This document shows, piece after piece, positions 9,150 to 17,359 of a stretch of DNA of 53,176 nt. The DNA is taken from positions 22,567 through 75,742 of the forward strand of contig DLAR01000092.1 of assembly GCA_002494015.1 (NCBI GenBank), written 5' to 3'. Origin of the DNA: Porphyromonadaceae bacterium UBA7042 (GTDB lineage Bacteria; Bacteroidota; Bacteroidia; Bacteroidales; Muribaculaceae). The position numbers were made by a program, and so were the translations under genes. Position 1 is the stretch's first letter. Each line of letters opens with the position of its first letter. The notes below the pieces were generated by a model. That model was not told the DNA's origin. It saw only the letters and a program-made list of their open reading frames with translations, and searched no databases.

Positions 9150-10439
9150 CTACCGACCGATTGCCTCGGCTGCGTAAAGAGGGACATTTGTCATCCACGA
9201 TTCCACACGGTAGTCAGACATTGACAACCTATATGCAGCCTCCGAATGATTGTCGGTGACAAACTGTCGCAGGCTTTTTGCACGCAGGTTTTCTTCGGCT
9301 TTTACTTCAATCGGGACTACCTGCCCTCCGATTTGAAGTAAAAAGTCTATCTCCTGTTTAGAATCGGATTTTGCCCAATAATATGGTTCATGGGACAATA
9401 ACAATTGCTGAAGAACATATTGCTCAGTCAATGCGCCCTTAAATTCGGTAAAAATATTATTTCCCATGACTATTGTAGCCGAGTCAAGATCACACATGGC
9501 TCCAAGCAATCCCATATCAAGGACAAAAATCTTGAAGGATGTCTTTTCCTCGTAACTGCGAAGGGGTATGCGCGGAGCTGTGACACAAGACACTTTGTGT
9601 ATCAATCCTCCATCGGCCAGCCATTGCAAGGCTATTTCATACTCACGCGCCCTTGCCCCTTCCCTGACAAGGCCATACAAAAATTTTCGGTTTTCTTTAC
9701 TCAATTGCGCCGGAACTGAATTCCATAGCTGACGTATGCGCGGAACAATCTCAGCCGGTGCATGTTTGGAAAAATCCCGGTCATAGCCTTCAAGTATCTC
9801 TCGCTGTATGTTTCTTACTTCCTGCCAGTCGCCTGATTCCTGAAACACAAGCACAGCTTCGGGCATTCCACCTACATAGTAGTATTGTTTTAACAATTCC
9901 CGCAACCGGGGTGAAAATTGTTTCATTTCCTCCCACGATTTTGTTTCAATGAATTGAGCCAACCCATGCTCGCCGACGGCCTCCAAAAATTCTGTAAAAC
10001 TCATGGGGTGCAAGGTCATAAACTGCACTTTCCCGACAGGAAACGATGTCTGACGATGCAACTCCAGTCCGAGTAGTGAATCGGCGGCTATGACATGCTG
10101 CTCGGGTGCATTTTCATTAAAATATTTCAAAGCGGTTATGCCGTTTACGGCCTCCTGAATCTCATCAAGAAAAATCAAAGTTTCCCCGGGCTCGCAATTT
10201 ACATGTGTGGCCGCGCTGATTGATGAAAAAATCCGCGCCACGTCAAAATCTGTCTCAAAAAGATTCCGAAGATATATCTGCTCCTCAAAATTCACATAAG
10301 CGATATTCTTATAATATTTTTTTGCAAAATCTTTTACAAGCCAAGTCTTGCCGACCTGTCGCGCGCCTTCAAGTATCAAAGGTTTACGCCGAGCCGATGT
10401 CTTCCATCTAACCAGTTGGTTTATAGCCTTTCTTTCCAT
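9150..10439 (-). CDS. DUF4143-type AAA ATPase, likely acquired
   Basis: A 429-residue ATP-binding protein of the AAA_14/DUF4143 family, whose members are widespread in Bacteroidales but of undetermined function. Walker A is GARQVGKT (residues 25-32) and Walker B is LIFLDEIQ (about 88-95). The C-terminal DUF4143 part carries QEIDFLL followed by VPIEVKAE, a pattern like the PD-(D/E)xK nuclease core, although activity is unproven. I take the ATG at 10437-10439; an upstream in-frame TTG (10454) lies inside the repeat and is less likely. The gene is AT-richer than its neighbours, ends 3 bp from GH92, and is preceded by two 23-bp direct repeats. Together these suggest horizontal acquisition. Confidence 0.9.
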   Translation of the reverse strand: MERKAINQLVRWKTSARRKPLILEGARQVGKTWLVKDFAKKYYKNIAYVNFEEQIYLRNLFETDFDVARIFSSISAATHVNCEPGETLIFLDEIQEAVNGITALKYFNENAPEQHVIAADSLLGLELHRQTSFPVGKVQFMTLHPMSFTEFLEAVGEHGLAQFIETKSWEEMKQFSPRLRELLKQYYYVGGMPEAVLVFQESGDWQEVRNIQREILEGYDRDFSKHAPAEIVPRIRQLWNSVPAQLSKENRKFLYGLVREGARAREYEIALQWLADGGLIHKVSCVTAPRIPLRSYEEKTSFKIFVLDMGLLGAMCDLDSATIVMGNNIFTEFKGALTEQYVLQQLLLSHEPYYWAKSDSKQEIDFLLQIGGQVVPIEVKAEENLRAKSLRQFVTDNHSEAAYRLSMSDYRVESWMTNVPLYAAEAIGR

Positions 10440-10453
10440 ATCACATTGTTTCA

Positions 10454-10509
10454 ATCACAAAATCCGGACGAACTTTTGCATAAATCATCACAAAATCCGG
10501 ACGAACTTT
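10454..10509. repeat. Two 23-bp direct repeats, 33-bp period
   Basis: The same 23-base word (beginning ATCACAAAATCCGG and ending ACGAACTTT) occurs at 10454-10476 and again at 10487-10509, identical in both copies and offset by 33 bp. The repeats fill the leader or promoter region of the DUF4143 ATPase, ending 14 bp before its ATG. They look like a paired protein-binding site. Two copies are too few for a CRISPR array. Confidence 0.85.
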
Positions 10510-10568
10510 GGAAAAAAGTCGCATCAAGCAAGAAGAAAACAGGTAAGGTCAGGGGGATTGAATATCCT

Positions 10569-13500
10569 CTATGAATTTTGTTTTCTCTTGGAGGCGAGGT
10601 ATTCGCTGGGGGTCATGCCGAATTCTTCTTTGAAGATCGTGCGGAAATTAGACAGCGAGTTGATTCCCACCATCATGGCGATTTCCGATATCGTGTGACG
10701 GCCGGTCAGCAGCAGTTCCTCGGCGCGGTGGATGCGCTTGTAACGGATGAAACCGTTGACGCTCATGCCTGTCAGAGCCTTGACCTTGCGGTAGAGCGAG
10801 GAATGGGACATGTTCATCTTGGAGGCGAGATAGGTCACGTCGAGCGTGTCGGTCCCCGGGTCGGCATCGATGAGCGATTCGAGCTTTTCAAGAAACTCGC
10901 GGTCAATCTGACTGACACTCTCGGCAAGTACCCGGGCCTTCTCGTCGGGACGCGGGGCCTCGTTGATGCGGTCGGTCAGCAGGCGGCGCGCTTCAAGAAT
11001 GTTGCTTATGCGCGAGCGGAGCAGGCGCGAGGTGAAAGGCTTGGTTATGAACGACTCGGCACCTATCGAGTAGGCATCGGTGCGGTCCTCAATCGACCCC
11101 TTGGCAGTCAGCAGAATGACGGGGATATGGGAGGTGTTGACATCGCCCTTCAGCTTTCGGACCATCTCCATGCCGTCCATGCGCAGCATCATTATGTCGC
11201 TGACTATGATGTCGGGCACAAGGGTCGCGGCCTTTTCGAGACCCGCCGCGCCGTCATGGGCGACATGTACAATGTAGCTGTCGGCAAGACTGTCGGCGAT
11301 ATAGGCGCATATCTCCTTGTTGTCCTCCACGACGAGGATGACCGGCTTGGACTTGGGGGATTCCCTGTCATCAAGAATCTCGGGGGTATAGATTTCCTCG
11401 ACAGTCTCGGCAACGGCCGTGTCATGGATGGCGCGGGGATAGGTGTTGTCGACCCGCAGCCTGACGGTAAACACCGAGCCTTCCCCCTCGCGACTCTCGA
11501 CCGTGACTGTCCCCTCGTGGAGGTCCACGAGGTTTTTGACAAGCGCGAGACCGATACCGGTCGATGTCATGTGGGTGTTCTGCGGGTCATGATAGTAGCG
11601 TTCAAAAATGCGGGGTATCGACCGCTGCCTGATGCCAGAGCCGGTATCTGCCACCTTGATTACCGTGTAGACGATGCCGTCACTGCCCGTCTCATGGCTG
11701 AGCGACAGGGTGATGCGCCCGGCGGCGGTATATTTGGCGGCATTGGAGAGCAGGTTGTCAAGAATCGTCGACATTGCCGAGGGGTCATAGAGCATGTTGA
11801 AATCGGCATCCTCTATGACAGTCTCATACTCGACACTGCGGTTGGTGTTCAGCTCGCGGTAACGGTCGCCCATCTCGCGCACGAGGTCGGCAAGGTTGCC
11901 GCGACGCACGGCAACCTGCTTGTTCTGCGTCTCGGTCTTGCGGAACTCCAGAATAGAGTTGACCATCGACAGCAGCCGGTCGGCACTCTTGCGCATCATC
12001 GTGACGCGGGTAATCTCGCGCTGCGGGAGCTGGGAATTTTCCTCCATGTCGCGCAATGGGCCTATTATGAGCGACAGCGGGGTGCGCAGCTCGTGGGTGA
12101 TATTGGTAAAAAACCTCATGCGCTCGTCGTTGACTTCCTGCTCGCGGCGGTGGTTCTGCTGTTCAAGAAGAAGGGTGTTCTGCAATTTCAGGTGGCGCTT
12201 GTAACCGGCGATGACAAAGTAGACTAACGACAGTGCCATCACGCCGTAAATCCCTTTGGCCCACCATGTCGCCCACAGCGGCGGGTCTACCGCAATCACT
12301 ATCGAAGCCTCGGGCGCGTCGGCCATAGCGGTTCCTCCGTAACGGGCCACGACCCTCAGCCGGTATTTGCCCGGGCGCAAGTTGCGCAGCACGACATAAT
12401 TGGCGCTACCGTTGTCAAACCACGAGTCACCCAGCCCTTCAAGCATATAGTAATAATCCACGCCGCGTGCCAGCACTGGGTCAATGACGCTGAATGACAC
12501 CCTGAGCGTGTTGTCCCAGTAACCGAGCCTGATTTTACCGTCGGGGTTAAGATGGCGTGACGTGTCACTGTCGCTGCCGTAGACCATGATGTCGGTAAAC
12601 TTTATACCGGGAATCTTGGGATTGTCGGCCAAGCTGCCCGGATTGAAAAACGTCAGGCCGTAATGAGAGCCGAAAAACACGGTTTCACCATCATTTACCG
12701 AGTCGCCTAACGACATCCCGAGCGCAGCCGACCCGATTGCGAAATCACCGTCGGCGGTGCCGTCGCCCGGACCGTAGGCGCGGAACGTCTCCTTTTCGGG
12801 GTCAAAACGGACCACCCCGCTCGATGTCGAGAGCCACAGGCAGTTGTCAGAGTCGAGCGCGAGAGCCCTCACGTTGCAGTCGGGCAATCCCTCGGCGCGG
12901 CCATAGACTTTCACGCTGTCGCAGCCGGTTATGATTTTGACCAGTCCTCGGTCAGTCGCCGCCCACAAGTCATCGCCCTTACCGGCCACGATGTGGTTGA
13001 CGAAGTTAAACGGCAGCTTGCGCGGCGCATCCTCCCACGCCGCATAGCTTGTCAGATGGTTCATCACCGAGTCATACACCTGAATCCCAGCGCCGTGGCT
13101 TCCCGCATAGAGACGGCCGCGGCTGTCGATGTGGAGCGTCCTGACCATCTCGGGCATCGGCATCGACACTGTCGACGGGGTGAAGTGCCGCCACTCTCCG
13201 CCGGGATACCTCACCGAGATACCGGCCGCATGACCGGCATAGAGGTTGCCGCGGCTGTCGGTCACGACTGCCCTTATGTCTGACGGCGCGATATTCCCCG
13301 TCACAGGCACGTCGGTTATCTTCATCCCGTCAGGCGACACGCGCAGAAGCTGGCCGCCGTAGGTGCCGAACCACATGCTGCCGTCAGCCGGGTCAAGATA
13401 GGAGGCCGTGACGGCATTGTCGCGGAGAATGGAATTGGAGGCATTGACGTTGCGCACCGAGCCGTCGCGGCCCATAACGTCGATACCGCCGCCGTCAGTT

Positions 13501-14666
13501 CCTATCCACAGCGACGGTTCTTTGCCGCCGGGATTATAGAGGAGGGTCATCACGCTTTTATCGGTCAGCGCCGGCGATGTCGCCTCGCTGTCGCTCCATG
13601 TAGTGAACGACCGCGGGCGGAAAGTCATTATATCGACACCGTCGCCGTAGGTTCCCGCAAATATGTTGCCGAACGAGTCACGCGACAGCGCGTGAACCGT
13701 CTTGCATGAAAGAGACACAGAGCTTTTCCCTGCGGTTATTGACTCGACCGGGACAATAGATCCCGCGCCGATGGCGAGCATTGCCGACGATGGGTCGACG
13801 ATGGCGATGCCGCTGTTTTCGCAGGCCGCCCACACACGCCCGTCAGAGTCGGCCATGAGGTCATATATCTGACACGACGGCACGACCGTGGTGAAACTCT
13901 CGGCCGACGGATTGAACAAAGCCAATCCCCTCAAAGTCCCCACCCACACGTTGCCGCCACGGTCAATCAGAATGCTCCTGACATGGTTGGCCGGTATTGA
14001 CGACGGGTCGGCCGGATTGTGGACATAGTGCTTTATTTTCCCCGTCTTGGGGTCATAAATCATCATCCCGGCTACATCAAGTCCGATATACAGTTCCCCC
14101 GTATAGGGTGATTCCGCCACACACCATGTCTTGTTTGACGGCCAGCCCTCGACTGTTGTTTCATTGTGATGGGTGAATTTGCCGCTATCCAAGTCAAGAT
14201 AGTCAAGGCCGTCCCAGTAGGTGGTGACCCACAGACCGTTGCGGCCCGACGCAAGGCTGACTGACGTGATATAGTCATCGGCAATCGATGTCGAGTCTCC
14301 GGGGTCGTGACGGTAGGTCTTTATATCTGAGGTGGCGAGGTCAAGACTGTTGAGTCCGTCATATTGCGTCGCTATCCACAGGCAGCCGTGCCCGGCATCC
14401 ATGCAGATTGAATTGAGCTTGTCGCCCGACAGGCCGTCGGAGGTCGTGAATATGCGGAACTCATATCCGTCATAGCGGTTCAGGCCGTCCTCGGTCGCAA
14501 TCCAAGTATAACCCTTGTCATCGTGGAGGATGTCGAGCACATAACCGTTGGAGATTCCCGACGCGAGGCCGAGACGGTCAACCACCCGGGGCAACGCGGC
14601 CCCGGCGCGGCCGGTCACCGCCATCGCGATAAAAAATAAAGTCGTGATAATTGCATTTGATCTCAT
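10569..14666 (-). CDS. Hybrid two-component system sensor/regulator of the PUL
   Basis: A 1365-residue hybrid two-component protein that senses an oligosaccharide in the periplasm and activates transcription in the cytoplasm. In order: signal peptide, about 14 propeller-type repeats (for example DDKGYTWIATEDGLNRYDG), a Y_Y_Y domain, a membrane helix near 795-820, a HisKA domain with the motif THELRTPLSLI (His858), an ATPase domain (DTGSGIRQRSIPRIFERYY, GIGLALVKNLVDLH), a receiver domain with Asp1157 in SDIMM, and a C-terminal AraC-type HTH (ISEIAMMVGINSLSNFRTIFK). The ATG at 14666 is chosen because it opens a signal peptide; a longer frame upstream has no such start. The residue after DIMM is Leu, not the usual Pro. 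It is divergent from the SusCD operon it probably controls. Confidence 0.95.
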   Translation of the reverse strand: MRSNAIITTLFFIAMAVTGRAGAALPRVVDRLGLASGISNGYVLDILHDDKGYTWIATEDGLNRYDGYEFRIFTTSDGLSGDKLNSICMDAGHGCLWIATQYDGLNSLDLATSDIKTYRHDPGDSTSIADDYITSVSLASGRNGLWVTTYWDGLDYLDLDSGKFTHHNETTVEGWPSNKTWCVAESPYTGELYIGLDVAGMMIYDPKTGKIKHYVHNPADPSSIPANHVRSILIDRGGNVWVGTLRGLALFNPSAESFTTVVPSCQIYDLMADSDGRVWAACENSGIAIVDPSSAMLAIGAGSIVPVESITAGKSSVSLSCKTVHALSRDSFGNIFAGTYGDGVDIMTFRPRSFTTWSDSEATSPALTDKSVMTLLYNPGGKEPSLWIGTDGGGIDVMGRDGSVRNVNASNSILRDNAVTASYLDPADGSMWFGTYGGQLLRVSPDGMKITDVPVTGNIAPSDIRAVVTDSRGNLYAGHAAGISVRYPGGEWRHFTPSTVSMPMPEMVRTLHIDSRGRLYAGSHGAGIQVYDSVMNHLTSYAAWEDAPRKLPFNFVNHIVAGKGDDLWAATDRGLVKIITGCDSVKVYGRAEGLPDCNVRALALDSDNCLWLSTSSGVVRFDPEKETFRAYGPGDGTADGDFAIGSAALGMSLGDSVNDGETVFFGSHYGLTFFNPGSLADNPKIPGIKFTDIMVYGSDSDTSRHLNPDGKIRLGYWDNTLRVSFSVIDPVLARGVDYYYMLEGLGDSWFDNGSANYVVLRNLRPGKYRLRVVARYGGTAMADAPEASIVIAVDPPLWATWWAKGIYGVMALSLVYFVIAGYKRHLKLQNTLLLEQQNHRREQEVNDERMRFFTNITHELRTPLSLIIGPLRDMEENSQLPQREITRVTMMRKSADRLLSMVNSILEFRKTETQNKQVAVRRGNLADLVREMGDRYRELNTNRSVEYETVIEDADFNMLYDPSAMSTILDNLLSNAAKYTAAGRITLSLSHETGSDGIVYTVIKVADTGSGIRQRSIPRIFERYYHDPQNTHMTSTGIGLALVKNLVDLHEGTVTVESREGEGSVFTVRLRVDNTYPRAIHDTAVAETVEEIYTPEILDDRESPKSKPVILVVEDNKEICAYIADSLADSYIVHVAHDGAAGLEKAATLVPDIIVSDIMMLRMDGMEMVRKLKGDVNTSHIPVILLTAKGSIEDRTDAYSIGAESFITKPFTSRLLRSRISNILEARRLLTDRINEAPRPDEKARVLAESVSQIDREFLEKLESLIDADPGTDTLDVTYLASKMNMSHSSLYRKVKALTGMSVNGFIRYKRIHRAEELLLTGRHTISEIAMMVGINSLSNFRTIFKEEFGMTPSEYLASKRKQNS

Positions 14667-14673
14667 GGTGATG

Positions 14674-14681
14674 CAAATATA
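14674..14681 (-). promoter_or_regulatory. -7 box at the hybrid sensor start
   Basis: Minus-strand TATATTTG lies only 7 bp upstream of the sensor ATG. If it is used, the transcript would start at or very near the start codon, giving a nearly leaderless mRNA. Confidence 0.45.
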
Positions 14682-14766
14682 CAACAAAAACAGCCGAAAA
14701 GAAACCCCTCCACATTCCCCTCCCGCCACAAAACACTGAAAACCAGCCTGTCGCGCAAAAATATGA

Positions 14767-14793
14767 CTAAAAATCGACCTCTTTTGACCGATT
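14767..14793. promoter_or_regulatory. Candidate operator or element-end box (left)
   Basis: Two words, CTAAAAATCGACC (14767-14779) and TTTTGACCGATT (14782-14793), together form an imperfect inverted repeat. Both recur near the SusCD operon promoter: the first in inverted orientation at 15725-15736, the second directly (10 of 12) at 15700-15711. They could be binding sites of the hybrid sensor or the ends of the inserted transposase segment. Confidence 0.4.
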
Positions 14794-14829
14794 CCAACCT
14801 GCAAGTCGCCGTTTATCAAATTAAATAGC

Positions 14830-14837
14830 TACATTTG
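14830..14837 (+). promoter_or_regulatory. -7 box for the Y1 transposase
   Basis: TACATTTG, a TAnnTTTG match, 28 bp upstream of the transposase ATG. Confidence 0.55.
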
Positions 14838-14865
14838 CATACCACCTATTATATATACATATACC

Positions 14866-15300
14866 ATGAGCTACGTTTCATCTCTCTATCATATAGTTTT
14901 CGCTCCCTATCAGCGTATGCCGGTCATCAACAATGACAACCGCCATCACTTATACCGTGTGCTGGCCTCCGAAATTCAAAGGGACAAAAGTAAAGCGCTC
15001 ATAATCGACGGGGTGCAGGATCACATCCACATCCTGTTGAGCCTCAGTCCCGAGATTGCCCTGTCAAGCCTGATGCGGGATATAAAATCCAAGTCATCCG
15101 TGTGGATGAAATCGTCGGGATTGTTTCCGCTGTTTAAAGGCTGGGCAAAAGAATACGGTGCCTTTTCTCTATCCCACAGCCATAAAGATGCCGTGTATAA
15201 GTACATTGAAAATCAACAGAATCACCACTCAACAACTGACTTAGACACAGAATTTCGCCGCCTCGTCATGAAAGCGGGACTGCGATTCTATGAGGGTTAA
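14866..15300 (+). CDS. Y1 (HUH) transposase, IS200/REP-associated type
   Basis: A 144-residue single-domain tyrosine transposase of the Y1_Tnp superfamily, which cuts and joins single-stranded DNA at hairpins. The HUH metal motif is in DHIHILLSL (His-Ile-His, about residues 52-54). The catalytic tyrosine is in VYKYIENQQNHH near residue 109. The N-terminus YVSSLYHIVFAPYQRM matches the usual first strand. The length is close to IS200 TnpA and shorter than many RAYT proteins. It has its own promoter, is AT-richer than its neighbours and is followed 39 bp later by a 299-bp palindrome. No TnpB accompanies it, and no hairpin is obvious upstream. It may be a domesticated REP-associated transposase or an IS200-like insertion; the sequence cannot separate these. 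Confidence 0.88.
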   Translation: MSYVSSLYHIVFAPYQRMPVINNDNRHHLYRVLASEIQRDKSKALIIDGVQDHIHILLSLSPEIALSSLMRDIKSKSSVWMKSSGLFPLFKGWAKEYGAFSLSHSHKDAVYKYIENQQNHHSTTDLDTEFRRLVMKAGLRFYEG

Positions 15301-15339
15301 TCTCAAAAACATCAAATCACAACTTGCTAAGCCACAGCG

Positions 15340-15638
15340 AAAAGCCGCCGAAGGCGGTATATGATTGTAACCCTACATCGAGCAAGACAGGTTACGCGGC
15401 CTCGAAGATGATTGCGTAACTTGGCTAGCGATGGTGTGGGGTAAAGTCATCGACTTATCAATTAGGCCTCGGAGAGGTCTTGTACCGGGGAGATACAGGA
15501 CCTCTCCGAGGCCCAATCACATAAGGTTCATTCATCACCCCACACCATCGCTCGACAGAAAGGCAGTCCTCTGCGAGGACCCTCCTTCTGTCTCGCTCGA
15601 TGTGGGGTTATAATCACATACCGTCTTCGACGGTTTTT
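15340..15638. repeat. 299-bp nested palindromic element
   Basis: A large imperfect inverted repeat centred near 15489. Outer arms: 15340-15383 and 15595-15638, 44 bp each with 38 matches and only transition differences. Middle arms: AGCGATGGTGTGGGGT at 15427-15442 with its complement at 15537-15552. Inner arms: GGCCTCGGAGAGGTC at 15465-15479 with its complement at 15499-15513. Each outer arm contains a 5-6-bp stem hairpin (CCGCC-GAA-GGCGG on the left). Between outer and middle arms each side has its own hairpin: GTTACGC/GCGTAAC (15391-15420) on the left and GACAGAA/TTCTGTC (15554-15592) on the right. The gap 15301-15817 otherwise holds only the PUL promoter. Confidence 0.9.
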
Positions 15639-15699
15639 AACACGCCACATACCTCATTTATACCGCTGTTTATCAGCCCACTACCTATTCTCATCCGTC

Positions 15700-15736
15700 T
15701 TTTGACTAATTTTAATTTATTTTTGGTCGATTTTAG
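15700..15736. promoter_or_regulatory. Candidate operator or element-end box (right)
   Basis: TTTTGACTAATT (15700-15711) and GGTCGATTTTAG (15725-15736) repeat words found at 14767-14793. They sit 26-62 bp upstream of the SusCD operon -7 box, a suitable place for an activator site of the hybrid sensor. Confidence 0.4.
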
Positions 15737-15761
15737 GAGCGGTTAATGAGGGCGCGGGATA

Positions 15762-15769
15762 TAACTTTG
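15762..15769 (+). promoter_or_regulatory. -7 box for the SusCD operon
   Basis: TAACTTTG, 48 bp upstream of the first gene of the operon. No good -33 TTTG is seen at the usual distance, as expected for an activator-dependent promoter. Confidence 0.6.
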
Positions 15770-15817
15770 CACTCAGTAAAAATTTTACCATGAATCTTTA
15801 AAAACCTTAAAAGACCA

Positions 15818-17323
15818 ATGAAACCAAGAAGATTTTTTATTAGTCTTGGCCTGCTACCCGCAATGTTGGCGTTCACGGCATGTGACGATGACAACGAGAC
15901 AAGCTGGCCTAACGTCGACGGCGGAGACCCCGTGCTGGAACTCGCCACTGACCTGATTCGCACCGAGCCCGGAAAAACTTTCCACATCAAGGGCACCATC
16001 ACCGACAAAGACGGTATCGCCGCCATTGACCTTGACTGCCCCGCACTGGAACTGGTCAAGACCATCGACATCATCACCCTCTATGAAAAACCGCTCGAAA
16101 CCTACGAGCTGGACTACAAATTCACTACTGACAAAAACGAGATTGCCGACCGTTTCACCATCAAGGTATCAGTTACCGACGTGGGCGGCCGCAAAGTGTC
16201 CAAAGACCTCGTCGTGTCGCTCGACAACGATTTCAACGCCCCCGTTTTCACAACCAAGCCGAGCGACAAAGTAACCGTGCTTATCAAGAACGAGACCTCG
16301 TTGCGCGTGAAATTCGGCGTTCAGGATGACAAAGCCCTCGGCTCTATCCGCGTCGAGATTCCCGCACTGGGTGTCAGCGAGGAAGTGACCGAGTTTAACG
16401 GCGGCCGTAAGTCTCATGAATATAACAACGTGTTCACCGTACCCTCTCAGAAAGCCTCCTACGCTGTCAATGTCACCGTCAAGGACATCAGCGACAACGA
16501 AGCGTCATTCTCCACCACATATAATATAGACGAGATGCCCGACTTCTCCAAGATGTGGCTCGCCGACGTGGAGGATGCCGCCGCCCTCAACAGCGATGCC
16601 TTCGGGGTACCGATGACGATATGGCGCACAGGCCCGTTCCGGTATGAGGCCCGTTACTACAACGCCAAGGCCGGAACCAAGGTCTTCTTCCTCCCGCAGG
16701 ATACCGACTTCTCCCCCATCTGTTTCGGCCTCGACCCCGACGACAACACAAAACTCGCCGACGACCCCGAACTGTCCCAGCCTTTCGTCCTCGATCAGGC
16801 AGGTGTATATTACAAGTTCAACCTCGACATCAAGGCTTCGAGCTACACAATCTCGACCTATACCATTGCCGAGTCGACCAACCCGATGCCCCACACATAT
16901 AACGCCGTCGAGCAGGACACTTGGGAAAACGGCAATCCCGCCGACTTCATGATTTACCACATCGGTCTTCTCACAAGCAGGCCCAACGACATCTCTATCT
17001 TCCTTGAACAGGACAAGGACAACCCCAACATCCTCTACACTGTCGAACCGATGGTGTTTGAGGCCGACGACGATTTCAACTTCTATTTCCACAACCAGCA
17101 CTGGAGCGAATGGTGGGACTACTCGTCGTGGAAAGTCAACGGTGACCGCAGCGACGACAGCGTGTGGTATTACACCGGCAAATTCGCCAACCCGGCCTAC
17201 GTCTGGCCCTACGACCGCCCCGGAAGCCTCGACTGGGCCCACGCCAAGATTCCGTCGACAGGCAGCTACAACATCTACTTTGACACCCATCTGGGACAGG
17301 CAAGAATGGTCAAAGCCAACTAA
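15818..17323 (+). CDS. Surface glycan-binding lipoprotein (SusE/F-position)
   Basis: A 501-residue predicted surface lipoprotein. The signal peptide ends at AFTAC (Cys about residue 22) and is followed by DDDNE, an acidic stretch typical of Bacteroidetes lipoproteins exported to the cell surface. The mature part looks like consecutive beta-sandwich modules: an Ig-like module (about 40-135, with TDKDGIAAIDLDCPALELV), a second (about 140-245) and a larger C-terminal part rich in Trp/Tyr (HNQHWSEWWDYSSWKVNG) that could bind sugar by stacking. No catalytic motif is seen. It is first in the operon, 36 bp before SusC, whereas such proteins more often follow SusD. The glycan-binding role is inferred from position, anchoring and aromatic content. 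Confidence 0.78.
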   Translation: MKPRRFFISLGLLPAMLAFTACDDDNETSWPNVDGGDPVLELATDLIRTEPGKTFHIKGTITDKDGIAAIDLDCPALELVKTIDIITLYEKPLETYELDYKFTTDKNEIADRFTIKVSVTDVGGRKVSKDLVVSLDNDFNAPVFTTKPSDKVTVLIKNETSLRVKFGVQDDKALGSIRVEIPALGVSEEVTEFNGGRKSHEYNNVFTVPSQKASYAVNVTVKDISDNEASFSTTYNIDEMPDFSKMWLADVEDAAALNSDAFGVPMTIWRTGPFRYEARYYNAKAGTKVFFLPQDTDFSPICFGLDPDDNTKLADDPELSQPFVLDQAGVYYKFNLDIKASSYTISTYTIAESTNPMPHTYNAVEQDTWENGNPADFMIYHIGLLTSRPNDISIFLEQDKDNPNILYTVEPMVFEADDDFNFYFHNQHWSEWWDYSSWKVNGDRSDDSVWYYTGKFANPAYVWPYDRPGSLDWAHAKIPSTGSYNIYFDTHLGQARMVKAN

Positions 17324-17359
17324 TGTTTTAAATCACTTATAAAGAAACAGATTTTTCCC

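Noticed and set aside
10454..10509. The two 23-bp repeats as a CRISPR array
   Set aside because: Only two copies with a 10-bp spacer, no cas genes, and a position in the leader of a gene.
10578..12227. A 549-codon plus-strand frame inside the hybrid sensor gene
   Set aside because: It is a shadow of the sensor's kinase and receiver coding sequence, with no recognisable protein features.
14667..14819. A 51-codon N-terminal extension of the hybrid sensor
   Set aside because: The ATG at 14666 opens a clear signal peptide and the promoter box lies within the extension, so the longer start is unlikely.
15384..15594. The central segment of the palindrome as an invertible promoter
   Set aside because: The segment is itself symmetric and contains no TAnnTTTG box, no invertase gene is nearby, and the operon has a promoter downstream at 15762.
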